Position numbers and translations under genes: made by a program. A stretch of DNA of 64,000 nt, from assembly GCF_007655135.1 (NCBI RefSeq), contig NC_045128.1:33264811-33328810 (forward strand), read 5' to 3'. The notes below the pieces were generated by a model. The model ran no database searches. It was given only the letters and a program-made list of their open reading frames with translations, and was not told the origin of the DNA. Shown here piece by piece: positions 36,765 to 50,183 of this stretch (position 1 is its first letter; each line of letters opens with the position of its first letter). The stretch comes from Punica granatum. Taxonomy: Eukaryota; Streptophyta; Magnoliopsida; Myrtales; Lythraceae.

Positions 36765-39700
36765 TCACGTGAACCTCTCGAGTCTGAGCCTCTCCAGTTC
36801 CTTAACCATTTGCCAATTCTCCAACGAGAGCGAGGTTTCACCGTAGCTTAGCGACATGAGGCGGCCCATAGTTAGCAGCCTGCAAGCAGAAGCATTGCAA
36901 ATAGAGCAGTCATGATGCAAGTTACATCGAGCAGTCATTGGTAAATAATAACTACGATAACATAGAAGACCATCAGATTGTTATCTCACCTGCTAAACTC
37001 TTGGCTGCCCAAGCTTCTATTTGATTGCCTTGCTGCGACCAGATCATTTTCCACCACCTGGTAAGTATGAGCGCATGGTAATTTAAGATTAAACAAGATT
37101 ATGCCAATTAACCGAGGAAAAGGTGCACTCAAAATATATGTCGGTCTAGTATACGAAGCATCCACAACGAATTTCATAGCCACTCCAGAAGCTTTAATGA
37201 TCAAAGAACAAGCAAACATCAGGAAAGGCCCAAGTTTGCAAATTACTTGTTGATGACACTGTCTGATTAGTTGCAAAGTTCAGAGTGCAAAGAAACCAAA
37301 TCAAACCCATACACCTTTTTGTTTTTTTGTTTTTTTTGGTTCTGCTGAAAGCACAAGATCGAAGCTATTATTCTACTCAAAAAGCAAAGAGTAGTCCATT
37401 ACCTACAGATCGTGAACATTTTGTTGGTGACAAATTTTTTATTGTTGAAGCATGATAGTGTTCGTACTGGGAACAGACAAGTCACATACCCACGTACTGA
37501 TGCATGAAGAAAGCGGCAAAAAAGCTTTAACTGCCTTTGAATGCTAAGACATACCTTCTGCATTTCTGGGTCGATAGAATGTGGCAATGCTCTGAGAGAG
37601 GCTAAATACCACCTCCAAGCTTCCAGTGCTTCTTTAGGAACAGCTTGGTTGCTGGCTACCGAGGACGGTCGGAATGGTACTACTGTATCAGCCGGTAAAA
37701 TGTTTGACTTTCCCTCAGAAAGTATAAGCATCTGAATATCAGCTGCCACCTCCATTTTGTAATACTTAAAATCATATACGACCTGAAACCAAAATGGTTC
37801 AGGTGACAGGTTATACTCTTTCAACAAAAAAGCCTACATAACTTTTTATCTTACCGAACATAAGGCAGAATAAACTAATATGAAATAAGGAAGGTGATTC
37901 AAACAACCACCTTTTGCAATTCGATTAAATCCTTCAAAACTCTCGCATTGTCAATGCCAACAGAATTTAGGGTTCCAACATTCAGTTGTGTCTCATCAAT
38001 AATTAAGTGTGAGTTATCAGGCACTTGCATGACTCCGGTTATTAATCTGAAAGGAATAATACCCGTCATCAGGATAGGTGAATATAATTCTTGGAATTCA
38101 ATAGATAATTGATACTGTCATGCTGTTAATTTGCTCGTAGTACTAATAGTTATGGACCTGTTTGTTTCATAATCTTTTCTTGGGGCAAGAGAAGCTGCAT
38201 TGAGATTCTCCACCGTTAGGGGTATACTTTGTGTGAATGGCAGTAGGTCCTTAATAGCAAGGCTTAATTGGCTAACAAATATAGATGCACTTTCTTTGCT
38301 GAAACAGGTGAGATTAAGTGAAAACTTCCCCACAGCCAAGGAATCCACTCGAGCATGCACCTGCCAAGGCAATTCCACTCTTGTAACTGATCATTTTGAA
38401 GAAAGGAAATAGGCAAATAAAGCTGGAGATTGAATATACAACCTAACCGTGAATGAAAGATGGGGGAGACTAGGATGACTGCAAAATCGACATATCATGA
38501 ATCCAAGTAGGCAAACAAGTAGAAGAAAAACAGTTTACCTTTGACAGGAGATGCAACAACAAGAAATGAGCAGCTAATCCATCATTTCCAAGAACACTTG
38601 AAAGATGGCCTAGCAAACCTTCCCTCGCATTTTTCACTAGATCGGGTGTCAGCTGCGAAGTGATAGACAAATTAAGTTGAAGATATAAAGAAAAAATTTT
38701 AAATTAAAACTAACAGCAAAGGGTTAATAAACGAAATCTGCACAGATCCTGAAAAGTGAAGACAGATCAAAAACAGTTGCAGTTGTCAGGAAATCACCTC
38801 CATCGAAGGGGAACTGTGAAGAAAATCCTGAATTGCAAGTTTCCTGTGAACTAGACAATGAAGACGTGGCACCTGAATTAAAAGAAAAGCACGATTAATA
38901 GCTTTTCCTTCTTATTCCCCCAAACTATGGATAGATATGATGAGCAGCACTAAATTACGTAGATTTCCATGATAATAAGACTAGAAATAGGATGACCTTA
39001 GCATAACAGGATATCTAATGCAGATGACCAACCTATAGTAACATAATTGGGATATTCAGGGTAAATGCATAAAACAAATTTATGGCATGGTGCATAAAAG
39101 GCAACTACTAGACAAATGATGAAGGGGACAGCACAAATTATTAGAGAATGTGAGCACAAGTGTCATTACCTTGTTTGTAGGAAATTGAGCTGAGGCATCT
39201 TCACAAAAGTCATCAGCCAGTTCATCCTTTTCAGCCATGTTCACTTGATGGTCATAATCAAAAGTGAACACACCAATGAACTCAAAAACATCATTCAATT
39301 TCAGGTCGGAGTCGGAAGAATCATATATCTGCGAAAAAAGGAACTTTGAGTTAAGAATTTTAAGTCATTATAATTTTTGTTTAGTAAAACTACTGCGATA
39401 AAATTTCAAGAAAATTAAATCTGACCAAGTAGTTACCTTTACAAGACAAGATAGATTCTGGTTTTCTGCTTTCGAATCTTTGCAAGGGATAAAACAACAG
39501 CTCTCAGTCACAGAACCCTGGGATGGTGAGAGGTGGGAAGGCTGCCCTGACTCCCTCTATCATCATTGAGGAAAAGATTTAAAATTAAAAATGTCAAATA
39601 ACAATCCAGTAAAAATGTTTAATAACAATAACAATTTTTGCAAAATGCAAATTTTTAAGTTTCCAATGCTTTTCATTTTGAGTGTTAAAAAAAAATTGTT

Positions 39701-40533
39701 GGGATATCAGTACAGATGAAAATATTCAAAATCCTGCAAACATCATAAACCGATCGGAGATTAGTAAATTAAAACCAAATAGGATAAAAAAATATTGGAG
39801 TACAATAAGAATTAAAGAGTAAATCCCAGTGGAATAGACGGTTTGTTGAGCGGGTGAAATGGAGAAACTATTGGAAAATATGGGTGGGAAGGTCAAGTAA
39901 TAATATTAAACTTTGATCCCAAGGCTATCCTTTTTTAAGTAGAACTAGGACTTTTCTGAAAACTGGGATCCTGTGTATTCTAATTGTTCCAAGTTGCAAA
40001 GTGTCCAAGTTAAAGGACAATATTCTGAGGAAAATAATTCTTTTAATCATTACCAAAATTGATTTAACATTGCTCCTTTCAGTAATTTTCATTTTAAAAA
40101 TTATCATTGGAAACCCCTCTTTGAATTGTGAAAACGAACAGGTCTGCAACATGCTGCAAAAGCATTCCTTTATTTGTAAAACAAATAAACCTGCCAAGCT
40201 TTTAAAATTATGTTCAACCCAACACAGATACATAGTTCTTTAAACCATAATAGACAAATTAACAGGCTAACTCGTGATATTGATGACAGCAATACAGATA
40301 CAAACGAAGAGCAATCCTCAATATTCCTATCATGTTAACAGCAAATTTTTGCTTTTATAGATTCTAGAGGTCATTTACCATCTTTTTGGCACCAGGTGAA
40401 CCTCCTGCACCAGTTTCTGGAATCTGCCATATAAAAGTGCATTAGATTGATACTCATGGTCTACTAACTAAAGTCAAAAGAGGAACAATATAAGAAGAGC
40501 TTAGAACTTTATGAGATGGCAAGGCCACTTATT

Positions 40534-40572
<39 letters not shown>

Positions 40573-41740
40573 ATGACTGCAATTTCATGGACTCAATCCA
40601 GAGTCCTCGAAAACAATTTCACAGAAAATGCTAGAGCTACGGCATTCCACTCATTGTTATTATACAATCTGCAATGTAGAAACAGATAAGAGTTAGCCAA
40701 AAGGCCGACTTTACCTGCATATCCATTTCATCATCAGCTTCATCTTCCATTCTCCTCCGCTTCTCTCCATGTTGGAGAGTCCAATCCATGCACCGTGTAA
40801 TAGCAACATCAGAGAGATCATCAGCCCAAGCATTCCGTCCTGGGACCTGAGAAGAAGGACCATAATCAGTCGAGTGCACTTAGTCGCATAGATAGCAGAC
40901 AAATGTAGATAGCCCAGTCTAATAATCAGATACGGTGAACAATTCTTAAAATTTGAAACCAAAGGTAACTAAGAGTCTAGACTTCTTTCTGGTGGTTTGT
41001 AGTAAAAGGAACTTACTGGAACACAATAGAACAATCGGCGTTCCCAAATCCGCATATCAGGTGAAGTACCCACTGGATATTGAAAGGCATCTGTATACTT
41101 ATTTGTTCTCCATACAGCGCCATCCTTCGCATATAATCCAAAGACGATATTAGTACCTTCTATGACATCTTTTTTATATATCAAAATAACCAGGGATTAG
41201 TATACGTACCTTATAGGCACCGGCATAGAATTCATTTCCCAACATGTCCTGTATCATTCCCCGGAACCGTACAAGCGTATTGGGTTGAAGATATCTGATG
41301 GTTTTCGCATTAAGGACAGGGACCTACATTCAATCAAAATTATGTGAACAATAGCATCTCAAAGAGCTCTAATCAGTCAAAGGACCAGTAGCACGCAGTC
41401 ATAATCATACTGATTCTATAGTTCAGGCCTGAGCACATTCGAACTCAAATTTACATTTACAACAAGAACAGTCGACCGACTGCGCCTGTTAGGAGCATGC
41501 ATTTAAGCAAACGACTAACGCGTACGGCACGGATACAGTGAGATCATCTAGAGCTTATGCTAGTGAGATCACCTGAGAGAGAGCGCCCTGATCGAAGAGG
41601 AACTCGCGGAAGAGGTCGACGGCGCCCCAGTCCTTGCCATCGAACGAGGTCGGATCAGATCCTGATGCCACCGCCTTCTCGAAAGTCAGCCGAACGGCTC
41701 CGAGTGGGTTCGCCAAGCAGTCGTATGGCGGTCCGACCAT
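36765..41740 (-). CDS. ETG1: ETG1, MCM-binding protein (MCMBP homologue), 14 exons
   Basis: Nuclear partner of the MCM helicase, needed for replication and sister-chromatid cohesion in Arabidopsis. Exons (minus strand): 41740-41573, 41323-41210, 41124-41017, 40846-40715, 40423-40379, 39556-39437, 39328-39170, 38872-38798, 38652-38539, 38360-38158, 38046-37911, 37782-37555, 37057-36990, 36879-36765; 1785 nt, 594 residues against about 589 in Arabidopsis. Recognised blocks: YDCLANPLGAVRLTFEKA, LVRFRGMIQDMLGNEFY, WERRLFYCVPVPG, VFEFIGVFTFD, VPRLHCLVHRKL, LLLHLLSKVHARVD, DLLPFTQSIPLT, YKMEVAADIQMLILSEGKSN, MPxD-like LPAD, and QVVENDLVAAR. All introns are GT-AG; the exon 10 donor (AG|GTCCAT) is weak. 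Two E2F sites lie upstream. Confidence 0.96.
40537..40568. repeat. (GA)n microsatellite in an ETG1 intron
   Basis: GA run within the intron between exons 4 and 5 of ETG1. Confidence 0.95.
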
Positions 41741-42373
41741 ATTCGATCCCCTGACACTCTCGTCTCCCACCCTCTCCCCCGCTCGCTCGGTCGTCGCTCG
41801 GCTCGTCTCTCTCTCTCTCTCTCTCTCCCCCTCTCCCGCGCTCTCTCTGTGAGAGAGGCTCTGTGACCGGTTGAAATGATAAATACTCGCGAGCGATCTT
41901 TCCCGCCAAATGAGGGAACGGTTTCCCGCCACTTTCGGCTGCGGTTGCCCTAACGTGATGGGCTCAACTGTCCGCGCCCATGGGCCCTTTATTGGACTTA
42001 CAAGGAATGGGCTCGCAAAAAGCCCAATCTTTTCTTGCAAACCTTTTTTTTTTTGGGTCTGTGAAAATGTATTTTCTTTTCATTTTAATTTCCAGTCTTT
42101 TATTTTATTTATTTCTACAGTGCAATTTAAGAAACTCATTTTAATTGTATTATTTTAAAAATCTTTCCTTAATTTTATTGCAGAGCTTGGGCAGCCTATC
42201 GGCTCGAGACGATGTGGAACCTTTGCCTTGAGGCCCTCTCTTCCCGAGTTGCTCGGGCAAACTCTACGCTCGATTCATTTCGCGAAGTATATCCGGATTG
42301 TAAGGAGATGAAGAGAGGAAGAGGGAAAACAGTGCATTACGATATAAGTCAAGTGGGAATGCTTTGTTTTATA
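41741..42373 (-). promoter_or_regulatory. ETG1 promoter and KUP2 3' flank
   Basis: 633 bp between the ETG1 ATG and the KUP2 stop. From the ETG1 side: a CT/GA tract (about 41806-41827) likely in the leader, two E2F motifs, then site-II-type GCCCA/TGGGC motifs (41959, 41976-41987, about 42007 and 42021), often found with cell-cycle and ribosomal genes. The distal part is AT-rich and must include the KUP2 3' UTR. Confidence 0.65.
41900..41931 (-). promoter_or_regulatory. Paired E2F binding sites of ETG1
   Basis: TTTCCCGCCAAA at 41900-41911 and TTTCCCGCC at 41923-41931 each contain the exact E2F consensus TTTSSCGC and lie 160-191 bp upstream of the ETG1 ATG. ETG1 was named as E2F TARGET GENE 1 in Arabidopsis, so the sites match the known regulation of the family. 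Confidence 0.85.
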
Positions 42374-45300
42374 TTAAACAACATACACCATACCAACCTC
42401 AAGAAGAGAGACTGGAGGTACCTTGAGTGCCACATCAGGGCCTCTACAATTCCTCCTGAGGAAATTATACCCAAAGTTAATGGCTACCCTCTTGATTATG
42501 GACGAGCCTTGTTTCGCCCTAACGTGGGAGTGCCCTATTATGAATGCGATCCCCGACTGTCGAGCCGCCAGCAGGTCCGCCACCTCTTCCCGCCATCTCA
42601 CTTGTGCCTCAGTCACTTCACCCACTTCAGAGGAATCACTAGGAACTGCGAACCTCACCTTTTTCTCCAATCCACGGATCGGTTCCATCTCAGTGACTTC
42701 TGTCAGACTTTCCACGCTAGAGAACTCGATCGACACACTTTCCGGGTCCAGGCTCCCATCCATCTCGTAAGTGGGCCCGATCACCGCCAACCTGCATTCA
42801 CTGGAGGACCGGTTGGAATGGTGTGACCTATCATCACCATATGCACGGTCAATGTCATTGCTATTAACACTCCCTTGCCCTTTATGCCAGTCGTAGTGTA
42901 TGAATTCTGCCAGCCTGTCGACAAGCTCAGACTCGAAAGAATCTACATCTTGATGAACATCTCGGTAGCCATACCGGACAATGCACCGATAAGACCGGTG
43001 CTCTGCAGGTCCCACACGGCCCACGAGGTATCTCTCTGCATGGGGTACATGAGGGACCGGTACTGACTTCAAGCAGACAAATACGAGGATCTGATGGAAA
43101 GCAGGGAGATTGGTCACAAACCGAGAGAAGTTAGCGGGTATCCCAGAGATTAGGTCTGTGAAAACCACCCCGATCCCAGGGACTCGAGCAATCCCGAGAG
43201 TTGGGCCCAAGGCTAACAGCCACTCGAGTGAGACCTTGTTGTGGAGGTCGAACTCATACTTCTTGATGGTGGCATAGTGCCAAACAAACATGACTGTCAT
43301 AAGGAAGAGGGCCAGGAGGATAGGGAGCCACGCCCCTTCGGTAAATTTGGTGAGAGATGCTGAGAAGTAGAGCAGCTCGATCGACCCAAAGAAAAGTAGG
43401 AAAAGAAAGGCTAAGATTGGAGGTTTGTTCCAACAAAGGACGATAACCAAGGAAGTGAGGCACGTGGTTACTAGCATCACTGCCATTACCGCCAGTCCTG
43501 CAAGTAAGAGTTGAAATTTGAATAATTTCTTCAAGATAATGCTCATGAAATATAAAAAGTGTCTGATCTCGAGTCAACAAAAGATGTTAGGATTCAGACA
43601 CAAATACTTTTTAGTCATGCTTGATATCTCGTTCATTCCATGTTACAGATTTAATTATATATCAGGAAATTTTGCAAAGTTCTTTTAACTTCAAGGAAAA
43701 TCCTCCAATACGATACTCTACTATCATTTCAAAGAAGATATAGAAATAAATCTTTACCTGAGGCATTTCCTATGCGTTTTGTATCTCTAAAGCCGATTGT
43801 TACGGCAACGCAAAGAATCATGAGAATCCAGTTGATCTCTGGGATATAGATCTGTCCATGTATCTTATCAGAGGTATGAATGACTTTTACTCTAGGAAAG
43901 CACCCAAGGGACTGGCTCTGGTTTATAATGGAGAATGTCCCGCTTATGATTGCTTGGCTTCCAACAACGGAAGCAAGAATTGCTACCACGAGAACAGGCC
44001 ACCTAACACTCTCTGTAGCAAAAGATGCAATTCCTCAGTATAGTGTAAAAGCTATTTACTTCAGATAGAACTGAGCAGAGCGCATACTGAGAAGAAAATA
44101 ACCATACGCGGAACTGAGATGTAGAAATCAATCTCATGAATGATTTGGTGGTGTTTAGATAGGTATGCAGCTTGACCCATATATGCCAATATGAGAGCAG
44201 GATAAACTAGGAAGGTGAAAGCAATCTGCAGTCGAACATATAGAAGTGTTTAGGTCCGGTGGCAAAGTTGGACGTGTACCTCTTTATGGGCACACCAAAT
44301 AGTTCCCAGCATAGAAGAAGAAAAGCTTCTTGACAAGTACCTGAATTGCAGCATATGAGAAATGCCCGAGATCAGCAAACATAGCCTCGGCACCTGCACG
44401 ATAGCACAAGAGCTTATTGGTGAGACCAATGAAAGCTATTTAAAAGTCCACAAATCAGTTTGCTCATTATAACAATTTTGTCACGGACTCCAGATTTTGG
44501 TTAATATCTTATAGAGGTTACCTGTTATGCACAGCAAGATTCCTCCTAAGGACATCCATCCGCCAATCCTCGTCTTTCTCAGAAACTTGAACATGTAGTA
44601 GGGAGAAAGTGCCTTGTAGACATAGGGATTCCAATGCAATATGTTGTACAAGCCGACGGCACTAATGCAAAGCAGCCAAATTAAGACGATCGGTGCAAAG
44701 AGGAACCCAACCCTATGTGTTCCCCAGTGCTGGAGAGCAAACAGGCATACAAGTATGAAGCAAGTAATTGGAACCACCGCATCTGCAGCAAGGGAAAATA
44801 TTGTTCATTTCCACCTAAGCAATCTGCTAATAACCTTTTCTTCATCTTAATATAGATGACCAAATGGCATAAATAAAACGTTTATATCTTTTTTTTTAAC
44901 ATCTAATCAATTTTCTACTTCAGATTCCATATCTTAAATTAGTGTTTGGAATATTATTTTTTCAGCTTTACATCAGAAAGAAAGATCTAAAATTATTGTG
45001 GCAGGAAGTTGATTTGTCTTGCTTAATTGTAATTGATAATCATGTTTCTTCTGACAGGAGAAGGGTAGAGAAAATTAGACACCTCAAGAGAAACAGGACA
45101 TGGGTCTTTCACCAGCAAGTAGGGCAATTTGATTGGTCCCCACACACAATGGGTCATGTAATTTCCTTCATTATCTAGGACAGACCAACAATTCGGACCC
45201 CCTGTATTGAATTATCAGTTTCAGGAACAGGAACAGAGGGACCTTAGTCCATTGCTTTATACACGTGTGAGGCTAATTAAGGAGCTAATTTCTGGTCCAT

Positions 45301-46429
45301 GAACAGTAAACAAGTCGATGGAACCACATAAAACTGGCTTTTTAATTCTCAAAAGGGGAAAAAAAAATTGGCTTTCTCATGAAGTCCATGTCAGTGGCCC
45401 CGCCACATATATTATATCAACAGTTCTGCTACAATGAACTTTTCAAATGAATCGAGACAGCGGCAGGATGGAGACTTCTTTTTCCTATGTAGAGCCCTCA
45501 AATGATGTGACCGAATTTAAGATGATGATTCCATAGAAACTTACACTGATGATGGTCCTTCGACATGGATAACTCGAGACCCGATACGGCTGAGAAAACT
45601 GGAGAAAGAAAGCGGATAATTCTTGGTTAAGAAAATTAGGAGAATCTACGCCAAATTTAGAAATGCAACTTCTGGGCATTCAATGAGTTACCGGAAATAG
45701 CAGGAGTGAGAAGTCCATCTCCAATCACCATACAAGTTCCAAGAAGGACCAAGACGAGCAAAGCTGTATGCAAGGGCTTGTGCTTCTCCAGCAACATCTT
45801 TATCTTGGGGCTGTTTTTGCTCTCAGGATGGTGCTCTAGCTTATATGTAGAGAGAGCTTCATCAGCAGCTTGTCGGTTTGGGAGAAGGCTCACTTTAGCA
45901 TGCCTGCATATTAGTGAATACAAAGCAAAAGTCCCTCCTGCAAAAGCCAACGATAGGAAAGGTTATATTTTTCAATCTATTCTTTTGCTATAAAGATCAA
46001 TGGCTTCTTAATAAGAATTTATAACCATTGCGAGACTTCTCAGGCCTTACCCTCTCCATTGTCATCAGCTCGAAGGACTATGAACACATACTTGAACAGG
46101 GGAAGGAGAGTGAGAGTCCAGAAGACAAAGGAGAGAACGCCGTAGATTTCTTCGTTTGTTTCGGAATGCTGAATGTCTTCTGCGAATGTGCTCTTGTAGA
46201 CATAAAGAGGCGAAATGCTTAGGTCCCCATAAACCACACCGAGGCTTTGATAAGCTAAGAGCAACAGAGTCTTGCAATCCTGCAATTTCATACAGCAAAT
46301 GATGTGCAACGAATTCAGATCTCACATAAGATCACGAGGTGAGATCCGTGCCAGTTATCTGGAAAATGATGTCAGTTAACGATGACTAACCTTGGGCGAT
46401 TTCCAGCACTTGCCATAATTGAGATCCAT
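42374..46429 (-). CDS. KUP2: Potassium transporter KUP2 (HAK/KUP/KT family), nine coding exons
   Basis: Membrane K+ transporter of the plant HAK/KUP/KT family; the Arabidopsis orthologue (KT2/KUP2, SHY3) affects cell expansion. Exons (minus strand): 46429-46391, 46279-46051, 45937-45692, 45598-45545, 44782-44522, 44393-44341, 44225-44108, 44012-43758, 43497-42374; 2379 nt, 792 residues against about 794. Starts [12 protein letters not shown]. Shows [90 protein letters not shown] and [10 protein letters not shown], with about 12 hydrophobic segments ending near residue 600. A hydrophilic C-terminal domain follows and ends in LEVGMVYVV. The 54-nt exon ([12 protein letters not shown]) is easily missed. 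Introns are all GT-AG. An upstream leader exon probably ends at 47544. Confidence 0.96.
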
Positions 46430-48020
46430 TCTAGTCGCATATGTTGATCTCCGATCTGTGTTAAGGATTGAATCTTTTAGCAGCAGATCCGCTATGAATG
46501 AAACAGTAGAGTTATTGGTGTTGCACTTAAGACAAATGAGATTTACTTATGGGAGAGCAGGACTTACCATGCAATATCTTCGACACGCAAATTAATGCAA
46601 AAAGCAGGTCACACTCAATCCACTTATAAAGAAACCCACATGATCTCCATACCTTTTAGAACCCTCCTAAATTCCTAATTCCTCTATTCGAATATGAAGT
46701 AAAGGCCTTTCTAGAGCTTATGAAGAGAGAAGAAAGAGAGGAGAAAAGGATAATGCAACTCAGCAACACAGCAGCATGGGACCCCACTATTAAATGTAGC
46801 AGGCCCTTCATTTAATTTCCTTAGAATACATTATTTCTATAATTAAGCTCTATGTTCCTTTAATTTTCTACCTACCGCTGAAAAGACAGGATAATGAAAT
46901 CTCACTATTGATGGATGACTTTGGCTGATCAAGAAGCCACGAGATAGAGTAGATCCATCAACAAAATTGGCCCAATGAAGGACAGAGATGAGTAGAAAGA
47001 CAGCAAATTTGGCAAGATTCAGTTTCGACAGCACTCGCAGGCATCTCCATCCAATCGCAAAACTTAAATATTCACAAGGAGAACATAGGCATAAAAGGAC
47101 ACGATCATGTGACTGAACACATTTAACGTTCACAAGGCGCCAACAATCAATCCCGCCAATTAGTGCCCGCAAATAATGCTAACTTCAAGGGATATTACAT
47201 CACACCCACTTGGCTAGACATCCTTTTTTGTTTTCGTTCTCGCTGTGCTTATACACAGCAAACCCATGTTCAAGTTGCGGACTTGATCACTGAAATCTCA
47301 CCAACCAAGACAAGCTTCCAAGTTCCATGACCCTTTTACTCAGCCTAAGCTTAGGATACAAGAGACTGACAAAAAGGCCATGAGATCAAGTGAGCAAAAT
47401 CAGCAGATAATGACACCATGACAGCAAGAGAGCCAAAATGCAAGGGATTCTCACAAACCCATCACCGGCAGAAACACAAACGAGCGGATCTGAGAGCTTA
47501 CCCGGGTAACTTTTCAGCTCAGGGAAGGAAGGAGAGAGCATACCTTGGCCATCCAATGCGGGTTTTAAGAGCTCGTGTGTAGCACCAGAACCTTTCGTGC
47601 TCCCCTTGCCAGTGCCGAAACCGAGCTGCTCTTTCCGAGACCCCACATTGTCGTTTTCTCGAATCAGCTAATCACCAATCTCTCACAGCAATCGTTATCC
47701 ACCGCAGAAAAAGGTCGCGAGCTCCGAGACATTGACTGCTCCCATGTGATGGATCGACACCCCATCCGATAGTGATACTGATGGACTCCAACCTCGAACC
47801 ACGGAGCGACACGGAGGACCACAGATCTTTATGGGTAGATTTTTAGACGATGGGAACCTAAGAAAAAGACAGACAGGACATCGAGAGGATCGAGGTGAGA
47901 GGGCTGCAAGAACCCGACAATGGCGGATAAGTAAGTGAGCGAGTGCGTGAGGGAGTGAATCAGCAATCATTCGAGTCGAACAATCGTCAAAATCACATTG
48001 AAAGCGGGATTTTTTTTTAT
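46430..48020 (-). promoter_or_regulatory. KUP2 5' leader, leader intron and promoter (inferred)
   Basis: An acceptor (GACTAG|A) sits one base before the KUP2 ATG, showing that the leader is spliced. A good donor CAAG|GTATGC at 47544/47543 would end a leader exon. A 27-codon ATG-to-stop frame lies in that exon (47648-47565). No other gene found here. Confidence 0.5.
47565..47648 (-). CDS. Possible upstream ORF in the KUP2 leader (27 codons)
   Basis: ATG at 47648-47646, stop TAA at 47567-47565, starting MWGLGKSSS. It would sit fully inside the predicted leader exon and so be translated before KUP2. There is no domain. Conservation of the peptide is unknown, and the leader boundary itself is inferred from splice signals only. 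Confidence 0.3.
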   Translation of the reverse strand: MWGLGKSSSVSALARGARKVLVLHTSS

Positions 48021-50178
48021 TCATTTAGCATTGTTTTTCTTTTTAATTTGAATGACGGCTGTGAGAAAAAATATTCAATAGATATTCAATGAAAAAATAT
48101 TTAATTTTAATTTATGAATTCATTGCAGAATTAATTTTTGTACTTTTAAATATTTTTATTGAAGTGCTCATAATTGTCATAAATGAATAATATACACTCA
48201 ATATTTGCTCACAGGTGGTGTTGCTTCCATCTTGGCTCTAATTCTGTGTACAATCTTAAACGTTGCTATCATAATAATATATGAATCCTTTGGAATATAC
48301 AAGTCGTCTGGACTCCCGAGTGCGCCGAAGCAGATCCACTATCGACCATGACTTCTGGTTCAATTATGGTTGCACGTACATATGTGATAACACACGGGCG
48401 TAGCAAACACAATTCCCTGGTGATTTAAATAGTTTTCTGATTATCGGTTAGTTATATGTTATTGATTCATATGACATTACCTGAGGTATTTTCGGTCCCC
48501 AGTATATTATTTTGACCCAAAACACAAATCTGATAAAACACGTGGTAGGAAAGAAAGCAATAACTATTCTTTGCAAGTAATTCTGTCGTTTCGGGTGAGC
48601 CGTCACCGTCACCGTCACCACATCTTTTCTTATAGTATTGGAATATCATGCACACACATAGTGGGGCGGGCGGATGCTTTAGCAGCCATGTAGGACTCTT
48701 TTGATCAAGCAATATGCCTTTTCCACATCCATTAATTATTGTGTGTGGGAATTTTTTTAAGCAGGATTCTGATTCGACTTGTCATGATTCGGTCACTACG
48801 TAAAGTATGAAATTCACCTACTATATCGATATCGACCACATCAAAAGTTGAAGTCAAGATCACTTCTTTGAGGTCATCTTATAATGGGTCGTCGAGTTAC
48901 GATTCGGACTAGTATCCGAACTAAATTGACAGGTCACTGTAGGTCTTGACACATGCTATCGGCAATTTTCAATGAGCAAATATTGGGTGAGTATTACTCA
49001 TTCATTGGAATACGTAACACCCAATTAAGATACCTGAAAGTCGAAAATTAGCCCCACAATGAGCTTACAGATTTTCACTTTCAAACATTTTGATTAGTTT
49101 TTACTCATTTAAAATGAATAAGTAATACTAATTCAGTATTTAGTCATTTCTAAGGTGGAGAAGCTGCTTACATACAGCAAAGACAAATTGTCCCGCTTTG
49201 GTGGAAATGCTCGGTTTGGGCCTGGATGAGGCCCAATTCTCTGGCCTTCTGCCTCCCTTTTTGTTGGGCCTTTGTACAAATAAGCGAGGATATAATCCAA
49301 GCCCAATTATAGCCGGCTTATTTTTAATTTATTCACAATAAATACTCTCTTCCACTCTCTCGCTCTACAAGTATAAACTTGACTTTTTATTCATCAAAAA
49401 AGTATAAACCTGATTTCAAATATTAACTAGCCATTTCATTGGCATATTGCACGGATTTTTATTCATGCAAAAATTTAATATATTTACTAGCAGAGTCTTT
49501 AACAAAATTAATTAGTTTAAAATTGGAAATTAACTTTTATAATCGTATTCATAAAAGAAAATTTGATAATCGTCAAAATAATGATGAATAGTATATGTTA
49601 AATTCATTGTACTAAATGTGCTTTATTAAATATCTATTTACATAAAAACTACATTATTCACTTAAAAAGCATTAAATATATATACATTTTATAAATAAGA
49701 TTAGTAAAATCAAACGATGAAAAATATGTTAATTAAAATTAAGGTAATTAACCAAAACCTTTTAATTTCTTAAGAAATTAAATTTTTAATATCGAAATTT
49801 TAGATAATATTTGGATTTTATTAATTTTACATCTCTTATGCAATAATAAATTACTCATGGAATTTAAATGTTGCAACTTTAAATAAATTTAATAAAAATT
49901 AAACTAAAGTTATTCCATTCATTTTGTGAACTTTTAAATAAATAAAATCTTATAACATCATTTTTTATTTCTAATTATATTTAATATTAACATAAGATTT
50001 GCAATAGCATTTGAATATTCCAAACATCCTTCCAACTTCAACTATGCAAGTAACTACACGTGTAAAAAAAAATTACAAAAATATTGCAATATATTTTTTA
50101 CACTGGATTCTCCATTCATTTTATGAACTTTTAAATAAGTAAATTCTCATAAATCATTTTTTATTTCTAATTGTATTT
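48021..50178. other. AT-rich intergenic sequence with a MITE and tandem repeat
   Basis: No gene. Contains the inverted repeat at 48978-49141, a site-II-like cluster (about 49215-49315) and an AT-rich repeat array from about 49430 that continues beyond the copia element. Confidence 0.6.
48978..49141. mobile_element. MITE-like inverted repeat
   Basis: Left arm 48978-49006 (AAATATTGGGTGAGTATTAC...) pairs with right arm 49113-49141 with about 24 of 29 positions matching by eye. The ends resemble those of the element at 14136-14313. Confidence 0.6.
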
Positions 50179-50183
50179 AATAT
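49915..50183. repeat. Imperfect tandem repeat (about 197-bp unit), split by the copia insertion
   Basis: Unit 1 starts at about 49915 (CCATTCATTTTGTGAAC...) and unit 2 at about 50112 (CCATTCATTTTATGAAC...). Unit 2 breaks at 50183 and resumes at about 58234 after the retrotransposon, where ATATTCCAAACxTCC, CAACTTCA and TTATGCAA match unit 1 again. Confidence 0.7.
50179..50183. repeat. Target-site duplication AATAT, left
   Basis: Five-base direct repeat flanking the copia element; the partner is at 58229-58233. Confidence 0.85.

Noticed and set aside
42212..42826. 204-codon frame on the plus strand
   Set aside because: Antisense to the last KUP2 exon, which encodes a conserved transporter tail; no domain of its own.
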